Below are positions 1 through 7,987 of a stretch of DNA of 64,000 nt, one piece after another (the first letter of the stretch is position 1; every line of letters starts with the position of its first letter). The stretch is from assembly GCF_019970045.1 (NCBI RefSeq), contig NZ_JAHXYI010000008.1, forward strand, positions 186,001 through 250,000. The letters are read 5' to 3'. The stretch is from Chryseobacterium sp. GVT01B (GTDB lineage: Bacteria > Bacteroidota > Bacteroidia > Flavobacteriales > Weeksellaceae). The translations under genes and the position numbers were made by a program. The notes beneath the pieces are model-generated. The model ran no database searches and was not told where the DNA came from. It was given only the letters and a program-made list of their open reading frames with translations.

Positions 1-49
1 GGAGAAACTAGACAAAGTAGAGGAGATTAAAACCGCTTTTGGAATTTAA
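1..49 (+). CDS. C-terminal end of an unidentified protein (partial)
   Basis: An open frame enters from the window edge and ends with TAA at 47-49, giving a tail that reads EKLDKVEEIKTAFGI. It is followed directly by a good hairpin terminator, which supports a real gene end. Only 15 residues are visible, so no family can be named. Confidence 0.5.
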   Translation, partial: EKLDKVEEIKTAFGI

Positions 50-75
50 TTTCTCTTTAAAGAATAATAAATGAG

Positions 76-107
76 CTGCTTTATCTTTGGATAAGGCAGT
101 TTTTTTT
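76..107 (+). terminator. Rho-independent terminator
   Basis: CTGCTTTATC pairs with GATAAGGCAG (one G-T wobble) around a TTTG loop, followed by a run of nine T. It closes the partial gene at the window start. Confidence 0.85.
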
Positions 108-134
108 AATTTTACACCTTAATAATATAGAAAG

Positions 135-626
135 ATGATGAATTTTCGAACTGTAGTTGCCGTCCTGTCCTTGTTTTTGCTAAGTACATTAGCAAAGGCA
201 CAATATACCATGCATAAAATGATTACGGTGGGGTATACTTACCAGAATCAAAGTTTTGGTGAAGTAGGGGGTAAATTACTTTTTCTTAAAAATGATGATG
301 TGATTTACAGGTTGGGTGGATCTGCTTTAATGGGAGCCGTAGATTCTAAGTTTGCTATTATGCCGAAACTGCAGGCGGATGTTCTTCTTAATTTTGAAAA
401 AAATGTAGACTTCTATCACTCGTATTACTTTTTAGCAGGAGTAGAAGGAACCAATAAATATATTGCCCCTAAAATAGGAGTTACCTTATTTGGGATGCTG
501 GATCTTACAGGAGGCTATGCTTTCCCCATCGGAGATACCCGTTTGAACAGAAAAGAGATGAAAGGACTGAATGTTAATTTTACATTAAATATCCCTACCG
601 TGTTCATTCATGACATGTTTAAATGA
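135..626 (+). CDS. Small exported protein of unknown function
   Basis: The 163-residue product starts with a clear Sec signal peptide (two Met, a hydrophobic stretch ending LLSTLAKAQ, cleavage after about residue 22). The mature part alternates short polar and aromatic stretches with Gly turns, such as VGYTYQNQSFGEVGGKLLF, and ends in a hydrophobic segment. That would suit a small outer-membrane or periplasmic beta-rich protein. No known domain was recognised. The start could be 135 or 138 (ATGATG). It stands alone between a terminator and the sigma factor gene. Confidence 0.75.
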   Translation: MMNFRTVVAVLSLFLLSTLAKAQYTMHKMITVGYTYQNQSFGEVGGKLLFLKNDDVIYRLGGSALMGAVDSKFAIMPKLQADVLLNFEKNVDFYHSYYFLAGVEGTNKYIAPKIGVTLFGMLDLTGGYAFPIGDTRLNRKEMKGLNVNFTLNIPTVFIHDMFK

Positions 627-765
627 TTTTTTTTAGATTTTTCTCTATAAAATTTAATAATAGGTTAACAGTTATTAAAAAATTATTATATTTACATCAT
701 AATAATTGTACTACCGCCTATAGAATAGACTCTACTCTAGAACTGTTTTGTTTATACAGCAAAAG

Positions 766-782
766 CCAGATGAAATATCTGG
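766..782 (+). other. Leader hairpin upstream of the sigma factor gene
   Basis: CCAGAT and ATCTGG form a perfect 6-bp stem with a GAAAT loop, 39 bases before the ATG at 822. It lies in the roughly 195-bp non-coding leader of the sigma gene and could be an RNA hairpin or an operator. It has no T-run, so it is not a terminator. Confidence 0.35.
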
Positions 783-821
783 TAGAATGCCTGTCTACAA
801 ATATTTATATTGAGAAGAGTT

Positions 822-1412
822 ATGAAATCAAAATCGGATAGTTTACTAATTTCCCTTTACCAGAAAGGAGACGAGGGTGCATTGTCAACCCTTATTCACC
901 GACATCAGAGAGAACTGTTTACATTCATTTTTTACAAAATTAATGATGAAGATTTAGCTAATGATATCTTTCAGGATACATTCATGAAAATTATTGTTAT
1001 GCTTAAAGAAGGGCGTTATAACGAAGAAGGTAAATTTATTCTTTGGGCAAAAAGAATTTCCCACAATTTAATCATCGATCATTTCAGATCAAAAGCAAAG
1101 AATATAAAAGTTTCAGAAACTACTTTTGAAACTGATGAATATTCTATTTTTGATTTGATCAGAGAGCCTTCTGAGAATATTGAAGATCAGCTTGTAACGA
1201 ATCAGATACAGGAAGATCTTTTAAGGATGCTGCAGTTTTTACCGCAAAATCAGCAAGAAGTAATCAAACTGAGATTTTTTGACGGCCTGAGTTTCAAGGA
1301 AATTGCAGATCATACGGATATGAGCATTAATACGACCCTTGGAAGAGTACGTTATGCACTGATCAACCTGAGAAAAATCATGGATGAAAATAATATAATA
1401 TTAACCAGATAA
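822..1412 (+). CDS. RNA polymerase sigma factor, sigma-70 (ECF/RpoE-like) family
   Basis: This 196-residue protein has region 2 (residues about 20-90, with NDEDLANDIFQDTFMKI and the WAKRISHNLIIDHFR segment) and region 4 (about 135-190, with LPQNQQEVIKLRFFDGLSFKEIA and a helix-turn-helix ending in NTTLGRVRYALINLRK). Length and domain order fit a short ECF-like sigma factor. The frame can be extended to a TTG at 810, but the ATG at 822 is the more likely start. No anti-sigma gene is adjacent. A 44-residue ORF follows at 1460. Confidence 0.9.
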   Translation: MKSKSDSLLISLYQKGDEGALSTLIHRHQRELFTFIFYKINDEDLANDIFQDTFMKIIVMLKEGRYNEEGKFILWAKRISHNLIIDHFRSKAKNIKVSETTFETDEYSIFDLIREPSENIEDQLVTNQIQEDLLRMLQFLPQNQQEVIKLRFFDGLSFKEIADHTDMSINTTLGRVRYALINLRKIMDENNIILTR

Positions 1413-1459
1413 ATAATATTTCAGGAAATTTCACGTTTTAAGGAAAACATACTTCGCTT

Positions 1460-1594
1460 ATGAAAAAAAATGACTCCTTAAAAGTGAAAACTTTGAAACC
1501 TAAGAAACAAACAATTGATTTTTTGCTGAATTTTTCTAAAAGCCTTGAGATTGTGAAAAGCAAGAGCAAAAATTATCCTATTACAAAAAATTAA
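1460..1594 (+). CDS. Small basic 44-residue protein downstream of the sigma factor
   Basis: An ATG at 1460 opens a frame ending with TAA at 1592-1594. The product is very basic, with a central TIDFLLNFSKSLEI segment that could form an amphipathic helix, and it ends ITKN. It lies 47 bp after the sigma gene on the same strand and just before the next promoter. From memory, short Lys-rich ORFs with a similar central segment occur after sigma factors in related flavobacteria, but I could not check this. Function unknown. Confidence 0.55.
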   Translation: MKKNDSLKVKTLKPKKQTIDFLLNFSKSLEIVKSKSKNYPITKN

Positions 1595-1600
1595 AATGAT

Positions 1601-1608
1601 TAACTTTG
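1601..1608 (+). promoter_or_regulatory. Promoter -7 box (TAACTTTG)
   Basis: This is an exact match to the Bacteroidota -7 consensus TAnnTTTG. It ends only six bases before the ATG at 1615, so the transcript would be leaderless or nearly so. Confidence 0.5.
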
Positions 1609-1614
1609 TGCTGT

Positions 1615-2310
1615 ATGAAAATGCAGCATGTTTTTTTTGACCTGGATAATACACTCTGGGATCACCGTAGAAATGCCTATCTTACCATCAGGGAACTTTT
1701 TGAAAAACAGGAAATAACTTCAAAGTACAATATTGACTTTGAAGAATTTCACTCTGTTTACCATGATATCAACGAAGATTTGTGGGAAAAGATCAGAGAT
1801 GGGATTATTGGCAAAGAGTACTTGAGAGAACACCGTTTTTATGATTCTTTTAAACATTTTGGAGTAGATAATAAAGAATTGGCTCTTTATTTTGAAGAAA
1901 ACTTCCTTGATAATATTGTGAGTCATAATGAATTGGTAGAAGGCGCTGAAGATGTCTTGGAATATCTGAAAGCTAAGAATTATACATTACACATTATTTC
2001 CAATGGATTTCAGGAAGTAACGGAAAGGAAATGTAGCCTGTCTGGAATCGCGCCTTATTTTAAGACCATTACCAGTGCAGATGCTGTGGGGGTAAGAAAG
2101 CCCAATCCCAGGATTTTTGAATACTCCTTAGGACTTTCCGAAGCCAGAAAAGAAGAAAGTATCCTGATAGGAGATGACTGGATTGCTGATGCCATGGGAG
2201 CAACAGACTTTGGAATGGATGCCATTTTCTTTGATGTTTATAAGGAAGATAAACAGAGAGAAGGATTAAAAGCCATTACTCATCTTCAGCAGATTAAAGA
2301 ATACTTATAA
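1615..2310 (+). CDS. HAD-family phosphatase, YjjG-like (pyrimidine nucleotidase type)
   Basis: This 231-residue HAD hydrolase has motif I FFDLDNTLW near residue 7 (nucleophile Asp in DxDNT), a helical cap, motif II in HIISNGF, and motifs III/IV with VGVRKPNPRIFEYSL and LIGDDWIADAMGA. This pattern is typical of the YjjG branch, which dephosphorylates non-canonical pyrimidine nucleotides; the substrate here is inferred. A TTG at 1606 is in frame, but it overlaps the -7 promoter box, so the ATG at 1615 was chosen. A strong terminator follows. Confidence 0.88.
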   Translation: MKMQHVFFDLDNTLWDHRRNAYLTIRELFEKQEITSKYNIDFEEFHSVYHDINEDLWEKIRDGIIGKEYLREHRFYDSFKHFGVDNKELALYFEENFLDNIVSHNELVEGAEDVLEYLKAKNYTLHIISNGFQEVTERKCSLSGIAPYFKTITSADAVGVRKPNPRIFEYSLGLSEARKEESILIGDDWIADAMGATDFGMDAIFFDVYKEDKQREGLKAITHLQQIKEYL

Positions 2311-2343
2311 AATGTAAGACCGTAAAGTTTACAGTATAAATAT

Positions 2344-2372
2344 AAGCCACTAAGATCATCTTAGTGGCTTTT
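2344..2372 (+). terminator. Rho-independent terminator
   Basis: A perfect 13-bp stem, AAGCCACTAAGAT and its complement, around a single C, followed by T-rich DNA. It ends the HAD phosphatase transcript. Confidence 0.85.
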
Positions 2373-2501
2373 CTGTTTTTATAGACTTGGGGAAATCAAC
2401 CTAAATTTTGATTTAATTTTTTTACCGGATGAGTATTCCCAATTCTTTCCCAAATTGATTTGGAACTTTGCTCCATAATAATGACAGAAAAATTAAATAT
2501 T

Positions 2502-2951
2502 ATGAAAAATGTAAAGAAAATCGCAGGAGTATTGATGATCATGTTTTTATTCATGGGAAGCTTTGTTTCCGCACAGGACAGGGCAATCAATGCTAATCAG
2601 TTACCTAAAACAGCCAAAAACTTTCTAGCAGCCCATTTTAAAGGAATACCTGTAAACTCGGCTATAGAAGACAGAGAAATCTATGGAGTAGATGAATACA
2701 AAGTATATCTGACTAACGGAATGAAAATGGAGTTTGACAGCAATGGAAACTGGAAAGAAGTGGATGGGAAACATCAGAAACTACCCTATGGTTTTATCCC
2801 GGTATCAATCAGAAACTATAGTACAAAGAATTTTCCCAACACTTACATCATCAAAATCGAAAAGAAAAGATGGTCTTATAAAGCAGAACTTTCCAACGGA
2901 TTGGAGCTTGAATTCGACAGAAACGGAAATTTTAAAAGAATTGATGATTAA
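2502..2951 (+). CDS. Exported PepSY-like (DUF2874-type) protein
   Basis: The 149-residue product begins MKNVKKIAGVLMIMFLF and has a signal peptide cleaved near VSAQ. The mature part carries two similar halves, each with the pattern LP..A..F....F, a variable middle, then a strand pair around NGMKMEFDSNGNWKEV (first) and NGLELEFDRNGNFKRI (second). This is the layout of PepSY-like DUF2874 periplasmic proteins of Bacteroidota. Upstream in-frame codons back to 2460 add residues that would bury the signal peptide, so 2502 was chosen. It sits in front of a two-component system. Confidence 0.8.
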   Translation: MKNVKKIAGVLMIMFLFMGSFVSAQDRAINANQLPKTAKNFLAAHFKGIPVNSAIEDREIYGVDEYKVYLTNGMKMEFDSNGNWKEVDGKHQKLPYGFIPVSIRNYSTKNFPNTYIIKIEKKRWSYKAELSNGLELEFDRNGNFKRIDD

Positions 2952-2982
2952 CACTTAACTACAGACACTAAATTTTATTATT

Positions 2983-3189
2983 ATGGTCAACTGGAATTTA
3001 ATAAACAGCAATGGAAGAAAGATTTCTTCTGCTCAGATTAGAAAGAATATAGTTTCATTTATGACAAGAAACCACCCTTGCAGTGTAATTGAATCTATTG
3101 AAAAAAAATACAATGCTTACAAAATTCATTTGATGAACGGTCTATGTCTTGTTTTTGATGCAGACGGTCGTAATGTGAAATCAAATTAG
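2983..3189 (+). CDS. Small single-repeat PepSY-like protein
   Basis: This 68-residue protein resembles one half of the preceding protein. It has a helix (SAQIRKNIVSFMTRNHP), a strand with IEKKYNAYKIHL and the end motif NGLCLVFDADGRNVK, which matches NGLELEFDRNGNF of its neighbour. It has no signal peptide, unlike the gene 31 bp upstream. It may be a decayed or cytosolic copy of the same family. It is probably co-transcribed with 2502-2951. Confidence 0.65.
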   Translation: MVNWNLINSNGRKISSAQIRKNIVSFMTRNHPCSVIESIEKKYNAYKIHLMNGLCLVFDADGRNVKSN

Positions 3190-3346
3190 ATTATTCATGA
3201 AAAAGTGCCTGAGGGGAGAAGGTAGGGAGTATTTCCATTTTGTAGACATCTTATCGGTAATTTATCATATAACCCTTATACTGATCATATTCTCGTAGAC
3301 TTTCGGATGTGTATCCCTATCTCCGGCTTCCCTCCTTATAATTTCC

Positions 3347-3354
3347 TATATTTG
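3347..3354 (+). promoter_or_regulatory. Promoter -7 box (TATATTTG)
   Basis: Exact TAnnTTTG match, 41 bp before the response regulator start. No clear TTG -33 element was seen at the expected spacing. Confidence 0.5.
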
Positions 3355-3395
3355 ATATAAGTTAATCGCGCAGCAGAGCATATAGATCCAGAGGT

Positions 3396-4067
3396 ATGAA
3401 GATTTTAATAGTAGAAGATGAGCCCGAACTGAAAGATACGGTACAGAAATTTCTGGAGGCAGAACATTTCATTGTGGAGTATGCAGAAAATTACAGTAAC
3501 GGACTGGAGAAAATTATTTCTTATGAATATGACTGTATTTTGCTGGATATTATGCTGCCTGACGGAAATGGAATAGATCTGCTGAAAGAGATAAAAAAAA
3601 TGCACAAGAAAGATCCCGTAATCATCCTTTCTGCCAAAGATTCAGTGGATGATAAGGTAACCGGGCTGGAAATTGGAGCTGATGATTATCTTGCAAAACC
3701 TTTCCATCTTGCAGAACTAATGGCGAGAATCAAGTCTGTGATCAGAAGAAAGAATCAGGATGGTGAAAATATCATCCGATATAAAAATATAAGTATTGAT
3801 CCGGAGAACAGAACGGTGAAAGTAGGAAATGAGGAATTGGTTCTTAACCGCAAAGAGTATGATCTATTGTATTATTTTGTGATCCATCCCGAAAAAACTT
3901 TGCAGAAAACGACATTGGCGGAAGCTATCTGGGGAGATTATATCGATCAGGCAGACAGTCTGGACTTTATTTATTCACAGATTAAAAATCTACGTAAAAA
4001 ATTAAAAACACTCAATGCCGAAGCTGATTTTCAGGCGGTGTACGGGATAGGATATAAATTCATCTGA
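3396..4067 (+). CDS. Response regulator, OmpR/PhoB family
   Basis: This 223-residue protein has an N-terminal receiver domain with the acidic pair in VEDEP, the phosphorylated Asp in CILLDIMLPDGNG (about residue 50) and Lys in DYLAKPFH. The C-terminal winged helix spans about residues 125-223 (RKEYDLLYYFVIHPEKTLQKTTLAEAIWG). The gene overlaps the kinase by one base (TGATG), so the two are translationally coupled. With PepSY-like exported proteins just upstream, it may respond to an envelope cue; this is inference. Confidence 0.95.
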   Translation: MKILIVEDEPELKDTVQKFLEAEHFIVEYAENYSNGLEKIISYEYDCILLDIMLPDGNGIDLLKEIKKMHKKDPVIILSAKDSVDDKVTGLEIGADDYLAKPFHLAELMARIKSVIRRKNQDGENIIRYKNISIDPENRTVKVGNEELVLNRKEYDLLYYFVIHPEKTLQKTTLAEAIWGDYIDQADSLDFIYSQIKNLRKKLKTLNAEADFQAVYGIGYKFI

Positions 4068-5353
4068 TGAAAGTTTCTTTAAAATATTATACCATAAAAT
4101 ACCTGATTATCATCCTGCTGTTCATTATTGCAGTTTGGGCAGGGCTGTTTTATGCTTATATCCTGGATGAAGTGCATGATAATGTGGATGACGGATTAAA
4201 AGATCGGAAAATACAGATTATCAAAGCCGTTTACCTGAATCCTCAGCTGTTGAAGAATAATGATTTTGGATTTAATGAATTTAAAATCAATCCCATTAAA
4301 GCTGAAGAATATCAGAATAAAAGCAGACTGTACAATAAGATGTATTATATGGAATATGATGATAAGGACCAGCCTTACAGAGTTCTGGAGGCGGACTTTA
4401 TCGATCAGTTTAAAAATCAGCAGAGACTTGTTATAAGAACTTCTACCGTTGAAGAGGACGAATTGATCTACGACCTTACGACTGCTTTAATTGTGCTTTA
4501 TATTCTTTTGGTAATAAGTATTGTTGTAATCAACGGATATCTGTTGAATAAAGCAATGAGGCCATTCTATCTGATTTTGGATAAACTTAAAAAATATCAG
4601 TTTGGAATTCCTTTTTCACAGGAAAAGCAGACTTATAAAATCACTGAGTTTGAAGAATTGAATGTGGAAATCAATGAAATGATTGAACGTAACGAGCTTG
4701 TTTTTTATCAGCAGAAACAGTTTATTGAAAATGCGTCCCACGAACTTCAGACTCCTTTGGCTATTGTTATTAACAAAATTGATCTTTTGATTCAGAATGA
4801 TGACCTTGATAAAAAGAGTCTGACCTTTCTTACCGACGTGAAAAATGATCTGCGAAGAATGGTAGGCTTAAACAAATCATTATTAATGCTTTCCAAAATT
4901 GAAAACAGCCAGTTTAATAAAACGTCAGACGTTGATTTTAACGGAATGATTGCCCAGTTGGTTCAGAATTATGAAGATTTCATCGCATTTAAAAAAGTTG
5001 AGGTTAATATTATAGAAAAAGGAAAGTTTGTTGCAGATTTTAATCAGGATCTTGCAGATATTCTTCTGTCCAATCTTCTGAAAAATGCCATTAAATATAA
5101 TAACGAAGAGGGAACGTTAAATATTATTGTTGAAAATAACCGGATTACATTCCAGAACAGTGGTGCATCCGTTCCTTTGGATAAATCCAGAATCTTTAAT
5201 CGTTTCTATAAACAAGGATCAGATCATACCTCTACCGGATTAGGATTATCTATCATTAAAACCATAATAAAACAATACCCTGGATGGGATATTGTCTATG
5301 AATTCGGAGATCAGATGCATTACTTTATCCTGACAAAGAATAATGCATATTAA
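4067..5353 (+). CDS. Sensor histidine kinase
   Basis: This 428-residue membrane kinase has two transmembrane segments (about residues 10-30 and 140-163) flanking a periplasmic sensor of roughly 110 residues. The HisKA dimerisation domain has the phospho-acceptor His in FIENASHELQTPLAI (about residue 225). The HATPase domain has the N box NLLKNAIKYNNEEG and the G box STGLGLSIIKTI. It pairs with the response regulator immediately upstream. A terminator follows. Confidence 0.95.
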   Translation: MKVSLKYYTIKYLIIILLFIIAVWAGLFYAYILDEVHDNVDDGLKDRKIQIIKAVYLNPQLLKNNDFGFNEFKINPIKAEEYQNKSRLYNKMYYMEYDDKDQPYRVLEADFIDQFKNQQRLVIRTSTVEEDELIYDLTTALIVLYILLVISIVVINGYLLNKAMRPFYLILDKLKKYQFGIPFSQEKQTYKITEFEELNVEINEMIERNELVFYQQKQFIENASHELQTPLAIVINKIDLLIQNDDLDKKSLTFLTDVKNDLRRMVGLNKSLLMLSKIENSQFNKTSDVDFNGMIAQLVQNYEDFIAFKKVEVNIIEKGKFVADFNQDLADILLSNLLKNAIKYNNEEGTLNIIVENNRITFQNSGASVPLDKSRIFNRFYKQGSDHTSTGLGLSIIKTIIKQYPGWDIVYEFGDQMHYFILTKNNAY

Positions 5354-5378
5354 AGAAGTATACTTTATATCAATAGAA

Positions 5379-5402
5379 AAAGCCTTTCAAACGAAAGGCT
5401 TT
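5379..5402. terminator. Bidirectional terminator between histidine kinase and trpS
   Basis: AAAGCCTTTC and GAAAGGCTTT form a 10-bp stem with an AAAC loop. It has A-rich sequence on the left and a short T-run on the right, so it can serve both convergent genes. Confidence 0.8.
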
Positions 5403-5422
5403 CTTATGTTTACAATTTAGAA

Positions 5423-6391
5423 TTAAAATCCTAAGCTTGTTCTTACTCTTTTAAGAGTTTCCAGTGCAATAGGTCTGGTTTTTTCGGCTCCTTGCTGTAG
5501 TTTTGCTTCCAGCTCGTCAAGATTATTCATATAATAAGTGAACGTTTCTCTTTCTTTCTCAAAACGTACCAGAATAAGATCCAATAACTCTTTCTTAGCA
5601 TGGCCATATCCAAAGTTTCCGGCAAGATACTTGGCTCTTAACTCTTCAGTCTGCTCAGGAGTGGCAATAAGCTCATAGATCTGGAATGTTTTATCCGTTT
5701 CAGGATCTTTTGGTTCCTCCAGAGATTTAGAATCAGATTCAATGCTCATTACCTGTTTTTTCAGTTCCTTTTCAGGTAAGAAAATATTGATAATATTTCC
5801 CATTGATTTAGACATTTTACGTCCATCAGTTCCGGGAACATATTTCGTGTCCTGCTGAAGTTCTGCCTGGGGTAATACAAGGACTTCTCCCATTTGATTG
5901 TTAAATCTGGAAGCTACATCTCTTGCAATTTCCAGGTGCTGAAGCTGATCTTTTCCTACAGGTACAATCTCTGCGTCATACAATAAAATATCTGCAGCCA
6001 TCAGAATAGGGTAAGTAAACAGACCTGCATTCACATCCTGAAGTCTGTCAGCTTTATCCTTAAATGAATGGGCTAATGTTAATCTTTGATAAGGAAAAAA
6101 ACATGATAAATGCCAAGAAAGTTCACAGGTTTCAGCGATATCACTTTGTCTGTAGAAAAATGTTTTTTCAGTATCTAGTCCACAAGCAAGCCAAGCCGCA
6201 GCAATCTCGTAGGTATTTTGTCTTAAAGTCTGCGCATCTTTAATCTGTGTAAGCGTGTGAAGATTCGCAATAAATAAAAATGATTCATTTCCTTCCTGCT
6301 TGGATAGTTCGATAGCAGGAATAATGGCCCCTAATAAATTTCCAAGATGGGGTGTTCCGGTGGCTTGAATGCCGGTAAGAATTCTTGACAT
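5423..6391 (-). CDS. trpS: Tryptophanyl-tRNA synthetase
   Basis: This 322-residue class I synthetase charges tRNA-Trp. The HIGH-type motif is GTPHLGNLLG (about residues 12-21) and the KMSKS loop is GRKMSKSMGN (about residue 190). It also has the family-typical ADILLYDAEIVPVGKDQLQHLE segment. Length is normal for bacterial TrpRS. A TAAATTTG -7 box lies 36 bp upstream of its ATG, and a (GATAAAA)n array starts just beyond that box. Confidence 0.98.
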   Translation of the reverse strand: MSRILTGIQATGTPHLGNLLGAIIPAIELSKQEGNESFLFIANLHTLTQIKDAQTLRQNTYEIAAAWLACGLDTEKTFFYRQSDIAETCELSWHLSCFFPYQRLTLAHSFKDKADRLQDVNAGLFTYPILMAADILLYDAEIVPVGKDQLQHLEIARDVASRFNNQMGEVLVLPQAELQQDTKYVPGTDGRKMSKSMGNIINIFLPEKELKKQVMSIESDSKSLEEPKDPETDKTFQIYELIATPEQTEELRAKYLAGNFGYGHAKKELLDLILVRFEKERETFTYYMNNLDELEAKLQQGAEKTRPIALETLKRVRTSLGF

Positions 6392-6426
6392 TTGTTTAAA
6401 ATTTATATTTAAAAATTAATGAATAG

Positions 6427-6434
6427 CAAATTTA
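6427..6434 (-). promoter_or_regulatory. trpS promoter -7 box (TAAATTTG)
   Basis: On the reverse strand this reads TAAATTTG, an exact TAnnTTTG match 36 bp upstream of the trpS start. The ileS gene has the same octamer at the same distance. The heptamer repeat array begins at about the -33 region of this promoter. Confidence 0.6.
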
Positions 6435-6458
6435 CGAGGTTTGCCGCGAATAACGAAA

Positions 6459-6545
6459 GATAAAAGATAAAAGATAAAAGATAAAAGATAAAAGATAAAA
6501 GATAAAAGATAAAAGATAAAAGATAAAAGATAAAAGATAAAAGAT
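6459..6545. repeat. Heptamer tandem repeat (GATAAAA), about 12 copies
   Basis: An uninterrupted 7-bp tandem repeat covers about 87 bp with no visible variation between units. On the trpS strand each unit contains TATCTTTT, one base from the -7 consensus TAnnTTTG. It lies between trpS and the palindromic repeat at 6559. Arrays like this are prone to length change by slipped-strand mispairing. Confidence 0.95.
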
Positions 6546-6558
6546 GTTGCTATTAAAA

Positions 6559-6626
6559 TTCAATAGGGGTGGGCTTTAGCCCAGCCAGATTAAAAAAGCA
6601 TCTCCATTGGCTTTAGCCAAAACCTA
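6559..6626. repeat. Dispersed double-palindrome repeat, copy 1
   Basis: Intergenic element with two short palindromes, GGGCTTTAGCCC and TGGCTTTAGCCA, about 25 bp apart. It begins TTCAATAGG and ends AAACCTA. Copies 2 and 3 occur at 12554 and 41176. Probably a small non-coding dispersed repeat of this genome. Confidence 0.85.
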
Positions 6627-6689
6627 TTAATCAGCAAAATCTCAATATCTTTCTAAACAATCATCTGTGACAATCCGTGCTTAAAAAAA

Positions 6690-7334
6690 CTAAGGAATCA
6701 CAATCTTCTCCCCTCCAAATTTCGGTTCTACCCCAAAAAGAAGATCCCAGTATGCCTTAGCCTTGGCCGCATACTCTCTCGTATTAGTCTTTAACCCTGC
6801 ATATTTATTCACATCAGCTGCATTATACCCAAAGGCTTCCATTCCATTTTTTCTGGCAAGGAAAACGGCTCTTTCATTATGGAATTTCTGAGAGATGATA
6901 ATCACTTTTGTCTGGCTGAAAATATCTTTTGCTCTTACCACAGAATCCAGTGTTCGGAATCCGGCGTGATCCATAATAATTTTATCCTGTGGAACTCCGC
7001 TCTGCATCAATGCCAGCTGCATGTCTTCAGGTTCATTATAGTCTTTGGTGCTGTTATCTCCGCTAACGATGATGTATTGTATTTTTCCGCTTTTGAATAA
7101 ATCAGCAGCGGCTTTAATTCTGTTATAGAAATAAGCATTCGGAGTTCCGTTACTTAATGTTTTTCCGGTACCTAATAACAGACCTGTTTTTGCTTCCGGT
7201 ACATTAGCAATATTGTAGGAAACAAAAGGTTCACTATCTTTTTTGATGCTGTAATTTGCCCAGGCAATAAAAATAATTCCTGCAACCAGAAGAAGCAGGA
7301 AAATTTTAAAAATATTTTTGATTATTTTTTTCAT
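6690..7334 (-). CDS. SanA/YdcF-like (DUF218/ElyC) envelope protein
   Basis: The 214-residue product has one N-terminal membrane anchor (residues about 5-27) and a DUF218 domain: GLLLGTGKTLSNG, then YIIVSGDNS near residue 90, and VIIISQKFHNERA near 150. SanA-type proteins affect envelope barrier function (vancomycin sensitivity in enterics); the exact activity is not known. It lies 14 bp downstream of lspA on the same strand and is probably in one operon with lspA and the small genes before it. Confidence 0.85.
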   Translation of the reverse strand: MKKIIKNIFKIFLLLLVAGIIFIAWANYSIKKDSEPFVSYNIANVPEAKTGLLLGTGKTLSNGTPNAYFYNRIKAAADLFKSGKIQYIIVSGDNSTKDYNEPEDMQLALMQSGVPQDKIIMDHAGFRTLDSVVRAKDIFSQTKVIIISQKFHNERAVFLARKNGMEAFGYNAADVNKYAGLKTNTREYAAKAKAYWDLLFGVEPKFGGEKIVIP

Positions 7335-7348
7335 CCGAAATAGATCAT

Positions 7349-7987
7349 TTAAAACTCCAGTCCGTTAGGGAAAGCTTTTTTTCTGAATATTAATAAGAAT
7401 GCAGCACCAACAGTAATGGCAGAGTCGGCAACATTGAAAATATACTTGAAGAACTCAAGGTGTTTTCCTCCTATTAAAGGCCAGCTTTCAGGAACATTCC
7501 AGTCTACCAATGGGAAGTGAAGCATATCTACTACACATCCTTTCATAAAAGTAGAATATCCGTGTCCGAAAGGAGCGATTTTTGAGATTCCGCCGTAGCC
7601 GATCCATCGGTCAATGCTAGGATCATATACCGTCCCGCTGTCGAAAATCATTCCATAGAACATTCCGTCAATAAGGTTTCCGATAGCACCGGCAAAGATG
7701 ATCGCCATTGGAATCAAAAGATAATTGGAAGCTCCTTCTTTTAACCATTTTTTGAACATGTATACCATTCCTCCGATCAGGAAGATTCTTAGGATCACCA
7801 GAAAATATTTTCCAATAATTCCTCCGAAGTGGAATCCATAAGCCATTCCCGGGTTTTCCACAAAGGTTAGTTTAAATCCAGGCAGAACAGTTACGCTGTC
7901 ATCCAGATTAAAATGAGTTTTGATATAAATTTTTGAAGCCTGGTCAATTAATAACACCAAAAATGTTATCGCTAAGATCTTTTTCAT
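7349..7987 (-). CDS. lspA: Lipoprotein signal peptidase (signal peptidase II)
   Basis: This 212-residue aspartic peptidase removes the signal peptide of lipoproteins. It has four membrane helices, the conserved FVENPGMAYG segment (residues about 45-54), the first catalytic Asp in GAIGNLIDGMFYG and the second in CVVDMLHFP. An insert of about 30 residues lies between those two motifs, as is common in Bacteroidota. Its start overlaps the stop of the upstream small gene by one base (TAATG). Confidence 0.96.
   Translation of the reverse strand: MKKILAITFLVLLIDQASKIYIKTHFNLDDSVTVLPGFKLTFVENPGMAYGFHFGGIIGKYFLVILRIFLIGGMVYMFKKWLKEGASNYLLIPMAIIFAGAIGNLIDGMFYGMIFDSGTVYDPSIDRWIGYGGISKIAPFGHGYSTFMKGCVVDMLHFPLVDWNVPESWPLIGGKHLEFFKYIFNVADSAITVGAAFLLIFRKKAFPNGLEF

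Noticed and set aside
810..821. TTG start for the sigma factor
   Set aside because: The added MRRV residues precede an ATG that begins a normal sigma N-terminus.
623..841. Open frame of 72 codons before the sigma factor
   Set aside because: It overlaps the real sigma gene start, has no domain character and lies in AT-rich leader DNA with a hairpin.
6459..6545. Possible CRISPR array
   Set aside because: The repeats are contiguous 7-bp units without spacers, so it is a simple tandem repeat.
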